Source: Larkinella arboricola
GTDB lineage: Bacteria > Bacteroidota > Bacteroidia > Cytophagales > Spirosomataceae
Direction of reading: 5' to 3'
NCBI RefSeq assembly: GCF_003259745.1
Contig: NZ_QLMC01000007.1
Span: 124,001 to 188,000, forward strand
Length of the DNA stretch: 64,000 nucleotides
The notes beneath the pieces were generated by a model. That model was not told where the DNA came from and did no database searches. It saw nothing but the letters and a program-made list of their open reading frames with translations. Below, in pieces: positions 8,761 to 16,585 of this stretch. Each line of letters opens with the position of its first letter. Position 1 is the first letter of the stretch. A program made the translations under genes and the position numbers.

Positions 8761-8886
8761 TCAATCACCAAACAGATTTCTGATTCTTTAACTCATTTTA
8801 GGAAAGAGTGTTTATTTTCCGTAGTATAGAAGGAAAAAGTTTGGTAGTCCCCGTCCGTAACGACTTTGTAAAGAAAAAATTCCGTC

Positions 8887-9348
8887 ATGACTTCCGTAGA
8901 CGCCATTGATCGGCAAATCATCTCCCTTTTACAGGAAAATGCCCAACTCACCATTCAGGAGATTGGCCAGAAGATTAATCTCTCCAAATCGCCCGTGCAC
9001 GAGCGCATCAAACGGCTCGAGCGGGAGGGAATCATTGAAAAATACGTTACTCTGCTGAACAAAAAAAAGCTGGGCAATCTGCTAATGGTATTCTGCCACG
9101 TGACGCTTGATAAGCAAACCCGCGAAACGTTTGTAGTGTTTGATCAAACCATCGCGCAACTGCCGGAAGTGATGGAATGCAACCTGGTGTCGGGTACATT
9201 TGACTACCTGCTGAAAATTGTCGTCCGCGATATGGAAGCCTACAACCGGTTTTATCAGGAACGGCTTTCGGTCATTCCCGGCATTCTGAACATCAGTAGC
9301 TTTTTTGTGATGTCGGAAGTAAAAAACACGACGGTCATACCAGTTTAA
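8887..9348 (+). CDS. Lrp/AsnC family transcriptional regulator
   Basis: A 153-residue DNA-binding regulator. The N-terminal winged helix-turn-helix spans about 4-62 (AIDRQIISLLQENAQLTIQE then IGQKINLSKSPVHERIKRLE), and the C-terminal RAM/AsnC ligand domain spans about 70-150. It is divergent from alanine dehydrogenase with a 170-bp gap, so the natural inference is that it controls ald in response to an amino acid, as AldR-type Lrp proteins do. It converges with the LacI gene. Confidence 0.92.
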   Translation: MTSVDAIDRQIISLLQENAQLTIQEIGQKINLSKSPVHERIKRLEREGIIEKYVTLLNKKKLGNLLMVFCHVTLDKQTRETFVVFDQTIAQLPEVMECNLVSGTFDYLLKIVVRDMEAYNRFYQERLSVIPGILNISSFFVMSEVKNTTVIPV

Positions 9349-9370
9349 AAGAGGCAACGGTCCAGAGACG

Positions 9371-10375
9371 TTATTGGCGGACGATCAGCTTGTGGGGAAT
9401 AACGACTTCCTCCCGCGTAAAATGCTCGGGATTTTCAATGCCCGCAATCAGCAATTGAATGGCTTTGGTTCCCATTTCGTGCGGAAACTGCTCGATGGAG
9501 GCAATGGGCGGGTGTTCGAGGTAGGAGCAGAACGGAAGGTTGGAAAAACTCCCGAAGTAAATATCCTGGTTGATTGCCAGACCCCGCTGCCGGCAGACCT
9601 GCATGGCGTCCAGCGCCACATAATCGTTAAAAGCCAGTACGGCCTGCGGAGGCTCGGGCAGGTCGAGGAGTTCGCCCATTTTTTTTGCGGTGTCCTCCTT
9701 GCTCAGATTCACGCTGCGGACATACGCCCGGTTGATCGGAATGCCGTGCCGGTTCATCACGGTGACGTAGCCTTTCAGCCGTTCGTCGGTGGCCTGGAGC
9801 GTGCCGGGGCCGTTCAGCAGGGCAATCCGCGAAAGACCGAGTGAAAGCAGAAACTCAACGGCCTCGATGGCCCCCGCCGTGACATCGACATACACGCAGC
9901 TATTGGGCAGATTTCGGGCAACCCGGTCGAAAAACACAATGGGAATACCGTGTTTGTTGACCTCCAGAAAGTGGCTGTTGTTCTGGGTTTCCGAAGCCAG
10001 CGAAACAATGATGCCGTCTACCCCGTGTTTGACCAGATTACCCACCACCAGCCGCTCCCGTTCGTAATCATTGCGGGATTGCATCACCACCACGCTGTAG
10101 CCTTTGCTGATGGCTACATCCTCAATGGCCGAGATGGCCGTCGAGAAAAACTGTTCGGTCAGAAACGGCAGCACCACGCCGATGTTGTGCGTCCGTCGGC
10201 GTTTCAGGTTGATGGCCGTGGGGTTGGGAACATAATCCAGTCGTTTGGCCAGTTCATGCACCCGTTCCCGCGTACGAAGTCCGATGCTGGGATGATTTTG
10301 CAAAGCCCGCGATACCGTGGATACTGTAACGCCCAGTTGCCTGGCAATCTCTTTCATGGTGGTGGGATTAACCAT
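9371..10375 (-). CDS. LacI family transcriptional regulator (first)
   Basis: A 334-residue LacI/GalR repressor. The helix-turn-helix and hinge are at about 6-62 (TMKEIARQLGVTVSTVSRAL and NPTAINLKRRRTHNIGVVLP), followed by a type I periplasmic-binding-protein ligand domain. ATG 10375 is chosen over an upstream TTG. Double operator-like sites lie 67-101 bp upstream (10442-10476), and the same motif pair recurs at 16448-16483 before the GHMP kinase gene. It probably represses its own gene and links the amidohydrolase and kinase operons; the effector sugar is unknown. Confidence 0.92.
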   Translation of the reverse strand: MVNPTTMKEIARQLGVTVSTVSRALQNHPSIGLRTRERVHELAKRLDYVPNPTAINLKRRRTHNIGVVLPFLTEQFFSTAISAIEDVAISKGYSVVVMQSRNDYERERLVVGNLVKHGVDGIIVSLASETQNNSHFLEVNKHGIPIVFFDRVARNLPNSCVYVDVTAGAIEAVEFLLSLGLSRIALLNGPGTLQATDERLKGYVTVMNRHGIPINRAYVRSVNLSKEDTAKKMGELLDLPEPPQAVLAFNDYVALDAMQVCRQRGLAINQDIYFGSFSNLPFCSYLEHPPIASIEQFPHEMGTKAIQLLIAGIENPEHFTREEVVIPHKLIVRQ

Positions 10376-10433
10376 TCTTCTAGATGCTTCTGTCAATTTG
10401 GTCCTAAAAATAAGGAATCTGCCGGATTCGGCT

Positions 10434-10484
10434 AAAAACTACGCAACCGATTGTGTAGCGTTATACAATCGATTGTTTACGTAC
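10434..10484. promoter_or_regulatory. LacI double operator with minus-strand -7 box
   Basis: The minus strand has TAGTTTTT at 10434-10441, one mismatch from TAnnTTTG. Directly upstream lie CGCAACCGATTGTG (10442-10455) and the perfect palindrome ACAATCGATTGT (10465-10476); their centres are 22 bp apart. A third motif, GTTTACGTAC (10475-10484), matches the operator of the second LacI gene. The sites cover the -33 region of the lacI promoter and lie upstream of the divergent amidohydrolase promoter. Confidence 0.65.
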
Positions 10485-10511
10485 TCTACACGGTGACGGG
10501 CAATATAAAGT

Positions 10512-10541
10512 TTTGATCATTTTGTAATAAGTATAATTTTG
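10512..10541 (+). promoter_or_regulatory. Promoter of the amidohydrolase gene
   Basis: TTTG (10512-10515) and TAATTTTG (10534-10541) are separated by 18 bp, matching the -33/-7 consensus. The leader to the ATG at 10630 would be about 80 nt. Confidence 0.6.
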
Positions 10542-10629
10542 TTTTGGCTTATTTGTGCCGCGCAGTATACTGTTTATCACCCGGATGGCTTTCCTGAACA
10601 TAACCCGCAACCCTTTTATTTTAGTAACG

Positions 10630-11754
10630 ATGATTTTACCTCGAACTCAAAGACGCACAGGCTGTTTTTTCGTAAACGGTCTGATGGTATGGCTGTTTCT
10701 GAATACCCTGTCTGTGGTGGGGCAGGGCGTCGAGGATCTTCGTTTAATGGATTACCGGCCGCAGTCGATTTACCGGATTCCGAAAACCACCGTCACCAAA
10801 GCCAAATTTCCGGTGATTGACGTGCATTCGCATGATTTTCTGGTGAGTTCAGGGGGCGATCTGGCTCGCTGGGTGAAGACGATGGATCAGTACGGCATCA
10901 AAAAAACTATTGTTCTTACGATGTCGACCGGCGCCCGGTTTGACTCGCTGGTGGCAAAATACAAAGCCTATCCCGACCGGTTTGACCTCTGGTGCGGGTT
11001 TGATTTTACGGGATACGACAAAGACCCGAAATGGACCGACCACGCCATCAAAGAACTGGAGCGTTGCCAGAAAATGGGCGCGAAGGGCATCGGTGAAGTG
11101 GGTGACAAGGGCCTGGGACTGTTTTACGACCGCCCGACCAAAGCCTACGGGATGCACATCGACGATCCGCGCATGAAACCGCTGCTGAAGCGCTGCGGAG
11201 AACTCGGTATGCCCATCAACATCCACGTGGCCGAATCGTACTGGATGTACCAGAAAGTGGATTCGACCAACGACGGGTTGATCAATGCCGCCAAATGGCA
11301 CGTCTACCTCAACCAGCCCGATATTCTGAACCACGAGCAGATGATCAAAACGCTCGAAAATGCGGTGCGCGATAACCCCGGCACCACGTTTATTGCATGC
11401 CATCTGGCCAACTGCGACTACGACCTGACGATTCTGGGCCGGATGCTCGACAAATACCCGAACCTGTATGCCGACATCTCGGCCCGTTACGCCGAGACGG
11501 CTACGATTCCGCGCTATATGAAGGCGTTTTACGAACGGTATCAGGACCGGCTGCTATACGGCACCGATATGGCCATCACCGACCACATGTACCAGACTAC
11601 ATTCCGGATTCTGCAAACCGCCGACGAGCATTTTTACGAAATCGAACAGTACAATTACCACTGGCCGCTGCACGGTTTCGACCTGAGCGATGCGGTATTG
11701 AAGAAGGTGTACTCCGAAAACGCCGAAAAGCTCCTGTATCAGAAGAAGCGCTAA
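10630..11754 (+). CDS. Exported amidohydrolase (Amidohydro_2 family)
   Basis: A 374-residue TIM-barrel metal-dependent hydrolase or decarboxylase of the amidohydrolase_2 type. Metal ligands seen are DVHSH (64-68), INIHVAE and ACHLANC on later strands, and YGTDMA near the C-terminus. An N-terminal signal peptide ends near VVGQG, so the enzyme is periplasmic or extracellular. ATG 10630 gives this signal peptide; an upstream GTG at 10555 would add residues that do not look like one. The substrate is unknown. It lies under the LacI operators with the lyase-like gene and a second amidohydrolase. Confidence 0.82.
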   Translation: MILPRTQRRTGCFFVNGLMVWLFLNTLSVVGQGVEDLRLMDYRPQSIYRIPKTTVTKAKFPVIDVHSHDFLVSSGGDLARWVKTMDQYGIKKTIVLTMSTGARFDSLVAKYKAYPDRFDLWCGFDFTGYDKDPKWTDHAIKELERCQKMGAKGIGEVGDKGLGLFYDRPTKAYGMHIDDPRMKPLLKRCGELGMPINIHVAESYWMYQKVDSTNDGLINAAKWHVYLNQPDILNHEQMIKTLENAVRDNPGTTFIACHLANCDYDLTILGRMLDKYPNLYADISARYAETATIPRYMKAFYERYQDRLLYGTDMAITDHMYQTTFRILQTADEHFYEIEQYNYHWPLHGFDLSDAVLKKVYSENAEKLLYQKKR

Positions 11755-12015
11755 ACGGTTCTGTAGCCTTTTTGCCCGAAGCGCACGGCTTTACTGCTTT
11801 TTCCCGACAATCCGATGATTGCCCGATCCGTCGTGCGCTCTAAAAAAGGGCGTTACCCGGCCTGCCCATCAACGGTTTTGACGACGGTATTCAGCACCGG
11901 TCAGATGGCCCGGGCGCGGGTCGAAGGCCACCCTATCTTATCCACGGCCTGCCCATTCCGTCGACCAGCAAGCGTATTTTTTAATTCCAGTATAAATCCG
12001 TCAAATAAAACCGTT

Positions 12016-13401
12016 ATGAAAACTTCTCCCTGGTCGGCGTTTCTGCTGATCTCCATGCCACTGGCGTTGCAATTGACCTCGTGTTTGAAACTGGCTGATC
12101 ACAACATGATGCCGGATGGACCCGCCGGACGGTTTAAGATACCGGCTGTCAACGTCAGTACCCCCGCAGCCGTCGACGGCGGAAACATCAAGGACAACGT
12201 GGTGGACGGCAGTCTGTCGACCCGCTGGTCCGGCGAGGGCAATCCGCAGTATATTACCCTGGACCTTGGCCAGCCGGGGAAAATTGACTATATCCAGATG
12301 GGATTTCATACGGCGGGTAGCGCTACCCGGACGTCAAGTTTCGACGTGGCGGTTTCGCTCGATAGCCTGGTCTGGACGACGGTGCTCGTCGGTAAGACCA
12401 GCGCCCCCGGCAATACGGATCTGCAAAAATTTGATTTTACCGATCTGGAGGGAAAATACGTCAGGATCACCGGACACGGTAACAGCCAGAGCAACTGGAA
12501 CAGTTATACCGAAATTGAAGTCTGGGGCTGGGGGCCAACCGTGGAAATGCCCGACGAAACCGGTGGAACGGGCGAACCGCCCTACGTGGCCGGAACCATC
12601 GACGTGCTGGGCAACTGGGATACCGGCGACGCCAGCCAGTGGGACGGTATTTCGGCGCGCAGTGTGGCCGATCAGTTTGCGGTGGTCAGCTCACCAGTGC
12701 GGCAGGGCTCGCACGCAGCCCGGTTTACGGTCCGGCCGGGCGATAAGGTTCAGAAGGCCAACGGGAGCTTTACGAGCGGAGAACGGGCCGAAGCGACGTT
12801 GTGGAATTACAGGCGGGAAACCTTAAACGATGAATACTACTACGGCTGGTCGACGCTCTTTCCGGACGACTGGACCGAGCCGAAGCAGTGGGGCATTTTC
12901 ATGCAGTGGCACGCTCATACGTCCATTTCCCCGCCGGTGGCCTTCAGCGCCCGGGCAAACAGCGTGCGCGTAGAAGTCAGTTCTGGCAATATCGTTAATG
13001 CCTATCCGACGGAGTTTGAAAAAACGTACACCATCCTGAACGATCTGCACAAAGGGCAGTGGAATGATTTCATTGTGCGGGTTAAATTCCGCCCCGATAC
13101 CACCGGGATTCTGGAAGTCTGGCATAAACTGAAGTCGGAAAGCACGTTCAAAAAAGTCCTGTCACTGAAGAATATTCCAACGCTGCAATGGACGTCCAAT
13201 GTCAACCAGCTGGAGTCGGATTATAAAATTCCGTTTAACCTGAACGGCGTGGACGGCTACACCACCGGGACTTACATTCAGCACGGTTTGTACCGGCAGG
13301 ATACGCCATCCGTGGAGCAGGGCGGAAACATCAACGTGTTGTATCAGGACAACTGGAGCAGGGGTACGTCGTTCAGTGCAGTAAAGGCCACATTTAACTA
13401 A
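12016..13401 (+). CDS. Discoidin-domain polysaccharide lyase-like lipoprotein
   Basis: A 461-residue predicted surface lipoprotein (lipobox LTSC, Cys 23). A discoidin/F5-F8 type C carbohydrate-binding domain spans about 40-175 (DGSLSTRWSGEGNPQYITLD). The C-terminal half, about 200-461, resembles the heparin-lyase-like polysaccharide lyase fold (PF14099): GERAEATLWN, YYYGWSTLFPDDW, QWHAH, GQWNDFIVRVKF and GTYIQHGLYR. The likely role is glycan cleavage at the cell surface. The 260-bp gap before it (11755-12015) shows no gene. It is 36 bp upstream of the second amidohydrolase. Confidence 0.75.
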   Translation: MKTSPWSAFLLISMPLALQLTSCLKLADHNMMPDGPAGRFKIPAVNVSTPAAVDGGNIKDNVVDGSLSTRWSGEGNPQYITLDLGQPGKIDYIQMGFHTAGSATRTSSFDVAVSLDSLVWTTVLVGKTSAPGNTDLQKFDFTDLEGKYVRITGHGNSQSNWNSYTEIEVWGWGPTVEMPDETGGTGEPPYVAGTIDVLGNWDTGDASQWDGISARSVADQFAVVSSPVRQGSHAARFTVRPGDKVQKANGSFTSGERAEATLWNYRRETLNDEYYYGWSTLFPDDWTEPKQWGIFMQWHAHTSISPPVAFSARANSVRVEVSSGNIVNAYPTEFEKTYTILNDLHKGQWNDFIVRVKFRPDTTGILEVWHKLKSESTFKKVLSLKNIPTLQWTSNVNQLESDYKIPFNLNGVDGYTTGTYIQHGLYRQDTPSVEQGGNINVLYQDNWSRGTSFSAVKATFN

Positions 13402-13437
13402 TTTCAGAACGGTTTTTGTTTACAAAACACAATCATT

Positions 13438-14553
13438 ATGAAAAAGACAGGGCAAGGGTTGCGGTACCGCATGAGTTTACTGTCTGTAGCGGGCGTATTG
13501 GCCGTTGGAGCAACCATCCGGCCCGAACCGGCGGACGGTTTTTATGCACGGGATGACTTCTCAAAAGTAAGCAAAATCGACGCGCACATCCACCTGAGCT
13601 CGGCAGACACGACTTTTATTCGGCAGGCGGTGCGGGATAATTTCAGCCTGTTTACGGTGAACGTAGATGGCAAAACCTACCTTGAACAGCGAAACCTCGC
13701 CCTGGCCCATGTCAAACAATTTCCCAGGCGGGTGGCCTTTGCGACAACCTTTACCGTCAGCAACTGGAACGACCCCGACTGGCAGCAGAAAACCATCGCC
13801 GATCTGAGGGATTCATTTGCGAAGGGGGCGTTGGCCGTGAAGGTCTGGAAAGGAATTGGTATGGAATTGCGGGACAAAGACGGCTCCTTCGTGATGATCG
13901 ACGACCCGCGCTTCGACCCGGTTTTTGACTTCATGGCGAAAAATAAAATCCCACTGATCAGTCATCAGGGCGAACCCAAAAATTGCTGGCTGCCGGTTTC
14001 GGACATGACCGTTGGGTCGGCCAAGCTGTATTTTACCCGCAATCCGCAGCATCATATGTATCTGCATCCGGAATATCCGTCGTACGAGAAGCACATGGCC
14101 GCCCGCGATCACATGATTGAAAAGCACCCGAACCTGATCGTGATCGGGGCGCACCTGGCGAGCCTGGAGTGGAGCGTGGACGAGATCGCGAAGCGGCTGG
14201 ATAAATACCCCAATCTGGCGGTCGATATGGCATCCCGGATCATGTACCTCCAGCACCAGGCCACCACCGACTGGCAGAAGGTTCGCGATTTTCTGATCAG
14301 GTACCAGGACCGGATTCTCTACGCCACCGACCGGGGCAACTGGGAGGGTGTCTACGACAGCAACGAGGCCCTGAACCGCGAACTGCACGATACCTGGGTC
14401 AGCGACTGGACGTTTCTGACCACCGATCAGGTGATGACGCACCGGCACGTGGTCGGCGAATTTAAAGGCGTAAAACTGCCCCGGTCGGTCATTGATAAAA
14501 TTTACCGGAAAAACGCCGAGCGCTGGATTCCGGGAGTAGCCAAACTTCAGTGA
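13438..14553 (+). CDS. Exported amidohydrolase (Amidohydro_2 family), second copy
   Basis: A 371-residue relative of the 10630 product. The N-terminus is a signal-like segment ending around residue 25-33. Metal ligands are in DAHIH (48-52), LISHQGEP, IGAHLASLEW and the LYATDRGNW motif. It is probably periplasmic. It is the third gene in a lyase/amidohydrolase group, so it may act on fragments released by the discoidin lyase, but its substrate is not known. A 16-bp perfect hairpin follows at 14644-14685. Confidence 0.8.
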   Translation: MKKTGQGLRYRMSLLSVAGVLAVGATIRPEPADGFYARDDFSKVSKIDAHIHLSSADTTFIRQAVRDNFSLFTVNVDGKTYLEQRNLALAHVKQFPRRVAFATTFTVSNWNDPDWQQKTIADLRDSFAKGALAVKVWKGIGMELRDKDGSFVMIDDPRFDPVFDFMAKNKIPLISHQGEPKNCWLPVSDMTVGSAKLYFTRNPQHHMYLHPEYPSYEKHMAARDHMIEKHPNLIVIGAHLASLEWSVDEIAKRLDKYPNLAVDMASRIMYLQHQATTDWQKVRDFLIRYQDRILYATDRGNWEGVYDSNEALNRELHDTWVSDWTFLTTDQVMTHRHVVGEFKGVKLPRSVIDKIYRKNAERWIPGVAKLQ

Positions 14554-14643
14554 GTACACTACGCTAATGGCGGAGCAGGCAACTATTTTTCGAGACCGTA
14601 TAGTCTATACCGGTAGTTAGTTTACCGTGTCGCCGGACTTCAG

Positions 14644-14685
14644 AGCGTATTGCAGAACCAGGGTTGACGGGTTCTGCAATACGCT
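14644..14685 (+). terminator. Long perfect hairpin after the amidohydrolase operon
   Basis: AGCGTATTGCAGAACC (14644-14659) pairs perfectly with 14670-14685 around a 10-nt loop. No T-run follows, so it may be a factor-assisted terminator. In the 448-bp gap 14554-15001 I otherwise see only one copy of a 14-bp direct repeat (14864-14877). Confidence 0.55.
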
Positions 14686-14863
14686 GTAATAAGGATTTAA
14701 TTAGTGACCAGCTAGAGCCCGCTCACCGACCCATTATACCGGGTCCCCGATTACAACCGTACGCAGGAAGAGCCATAAAATGGTGTTAACGATACGTCTC
14801 AGATCGTTTACACTTGCGTTGGATGGCTAAAAATGGCGTAATTGCGGCCCATTAGACGTCACC

Positions 14864-14877
14864 AGGCCGTTGGAGCG
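14864..14877. repeat. 14-bp direct repeat, left copy
   Basis: AGGCCGTTGGAGCG, repeated exactly at 16388-16401. The two copies flank the AT-rich acyltransferase gene and its terminators. Confidence 0.45.
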
Positions 14878-15001
14878 GTGAGTGGTCCCCACTGTTTGGT
14901 CATTGCAGAAGGTCTTGCCGGGCGATTGAAGATGACACGGCGGTCAGTCCTTTTCAATTCCCAAATACGTTCTCTACCGATTTATAACAACTATAATATC
15001 A

Positions 15002-16126
15002 ATGTCAACAAACAAACTCTCTGCTGCTGCATTCGCGGATACAAAACCGCATTATACTATTCTTGACGGATTACGTGGAGTAGCGGCATTAACCGTTGTC
15101 TGTTTTCACTTATTTGAAGCCTTTGCAACCAGTCATTTAGATCAAAATATCAATCACGGCTATTTGGCTGTTGATTTCTTCTTTATCCTGTCCGGATTTG
15201 TTGTCGGCTATGCGTACGACGACCGCTGGAAAACAATGACCATAAAAGATTTCCTCAAACGAAGATTTATTCGCTTGCATCCTATGGTCGTTATCGGCGC
15301 TATTGTCGGCGCCAGTATATTTTACTTTCAAGGTTGCTCTGCCTGGGACGTTTCAAAAGTATCGGTGCCGATGCTATTGGTAGCGACAGGTATAAATGCC
15401 TTTCTGATTCCGGCAGCCCCCGGTTTTGAAATTCGGGGCGTCGGTGAAATGTTTCCGCTAAATGGTCCGAGCTGGTCTTTATTATTTGAATATATTGGCA
15501 ATATCCTCTATGCATTTTTTCTCCGTAAACTTTCGACCAAATCGCTTTCAATCGTCGTATTACTGGCCGGTGTTGGATTAGCATCATTTGCCATTTGGGG
15601 GCCCTATGGCGATATCTGCGTTGGTTTTTCTATAACAGGAGATAATATGCTTGGTGGTTCTTTGCGTCTGTTATTCGCTTTCCCGGTCGGGTTGCTGCTC
15701 GCTAGGGTATTCAAACCTGTCCCGGTAAAAGGAGCTTTCTGGATCGGTAGCCTGACTATTGTTATTGTATCAGCCATACCAAGAATCGGCGGTAGCGAAA
15801 ATTTGTGGATGAACGGTTTATACGACACCATCTGCGTTGCTATTGTCTTTCCTGTACTGGTTTATCTGGGCGCTTCTGGAAAAACAACCGGCCAAACCAC
15901 GACCCGGTTATGCAAATTTTTAGGGGATATTTCGTATCCTCTATACATGGTCCATTACCCTTTTATTTATTGGTATTACGCCTGGGTTAAAAATGAAAAC
16001 CTCACATTCGAGCAATCGTTGCCCGGTGCTATAGCGCTTGTTATTGGTTCTATTGTATTGGCTTACGGATGTTTAAAACTATATGATGAGCCTGTACGCA
16101 GGTATTTGACAAAGCGCCTTTTTTGA
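15002..16126 (+). CDS. Acyltransferase 3 family membrane protein
   Basis: A 374-residue integral membrane O-acyltransferase of the OafA/NodX type. The N-terminal family motif LDGLRGVAALTVVCFH (21-36) carries the conserved His 36, and YLAVDFFFILSGFVVGY follows. About ten hydrophobic segments are visible. It probably acetylates a surface glycan. Base composition is clearly more AT-rich than the flanking genes, and a 14-bp direct repeat brackets the segment, which suggests acquisition. It has no apparent operon partners. Confidence 0.88.
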   Translation: MSTNKLSAAAFADTKPHYTILDGLRGVAALTVVCFHLFEAFATSHLDQNINHGYLAVDFFFILSGFVVGYAYDDRWKTMTIKDFLKRRFIRLHPMVVIGAIVGASIFYFQGCSAWDVSKVSVPMLLVATGINAFLIPAAPGFEIRGVGEMFPLNGPSWSLLFEYIGNILYAFFLRKLSTKSLSIVVLLAGVGLASFAIWGPYGDICVGFSITGDNMLGGSLRLLFAFPVGLLLARVFKPVPVKGAFWIGSLTIVIVSAIPRIGGSENLWMNGLYDTICVAIVFPVLVYLGASGKTTGQTTTRLCKFLGDISYPLYMVHYPFIYWYYAWVKNENLTFEQSLPGAIALVIGSIVLAYGCLKLYDEPVRRYLTKRLF

Positions 16127-16184
16127 ATACAGAAATAGTTCTTGTTAAATCTCCGGGAATCACCACAAAAGAGTTCCTGTTATC

Positions 16185-16206
16185 ATGCTTCGGGCCGCCG
16201 AAGCAT
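16185..16206 (+). terminator. Hairpin after the acyltransferase gene
   Basis: ATGCTTCGG (16185-16193) pairs with CCGAAGCAT (16198-16206) around a 4-nt loop, followed by TAGTTTTAT. It is the first of two hairpins in the 459-bp gap 16127-16585. Confidence 0.55.
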
Positions 16207-16239
16207 TAGTTTTATACGCGTAATACTGGTGTGGAATGC

Positions 16240-16270
16240 GGGGAAATAAATGCAATTCATTTCCCCTTTT
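16240..16270 (+). terminator. Intrinsic terminator after the acyltransferase gene
   Basis: GGGGAAAT (16240-16247) pairs with ATTTCCCC (16259-16266) and is followed by TTTT. Together with the upstream hairpin it isolates the acyltransferase from the kinase operon. Confidence 0.65.
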
Positions 16271-16387
16271 ATGGTTATAAATTAGGGTAAGACACTCCGC
16301 ATTTTTGGTTGTCAGCCTAAATCTGTTCCATGACGTTTACGGGTGGGGAACCGCAGGCAGCCGGGCCGCCGTTTAGGTTGGCTCATA

Positions 16388-16401
16388 AGGCCGTTGGAGC
16401 G
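16388..16401. repeat. 14-bp direct repeat, right copy
   Basis: An exact copy of AGGCCGTTGGAGCG at 14864-14877, on the other side of the acyltransferase gene. Confidence 0.45.
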
Positions 16402-16447
16402 TTCATGTCTCGGGTACACGCTGAAAATTGTTCCGAAACCAAAAGTT

Positions 16448-16483
16448 GCGCAACCGATTGTGTGCCCTGCGCAATCGGTTGCG
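16448..16483. promoter_or_regulatory. LacI double operator before the kinase operon
   Basis: CGCAACCGATTG (16449-16460) and CAATCGGTTGCG (16472-16483) form a perfect 12-bp inverted repeat. Each half is itself a LacI-like site, and the two centres are 21 bp apart. The half-sites match those at 10442-10476, so the first LacI protein is the likely ligand. The sites end about 60 bp upstream of the -7 box. Confidence 0.65.
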
Positions 16484-16540
16484 TTGCAGAAAACCGGACT
16501 ATAACCAAAAATAAGCCTGTTCTTTCAACACCCACCCGGC

Positions 16541-16548
16541 TAGTTTTG
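16541..16548 (+). promoter_or_regulatory. -7 promoter box of the GHMP kinase operon
   Basis: TAGTTTTG is a perfect TAnnTTTG, about 37 bp before the ATG at 16586. No clear -33 TTTG is present, which would suit a promoter that needs an activator. Confidence 0.5.
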
Positions 16549-16585
16549 TCCGGGCTTTCCAGGTAACGTCTAACGAAAATCCCCT

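Noticed and set aside
9371-9420. Possible terminator between lrp and the first LacI gene
   Set aside because: The convergent gap is only 22 bp and no stable stem is visible.
16330-16566. A 78-residue frame upstream of the GHMP kinase gene
   Set aside because: It covers the operator pair and the -7 box, and its translation shows no conserved pattern.
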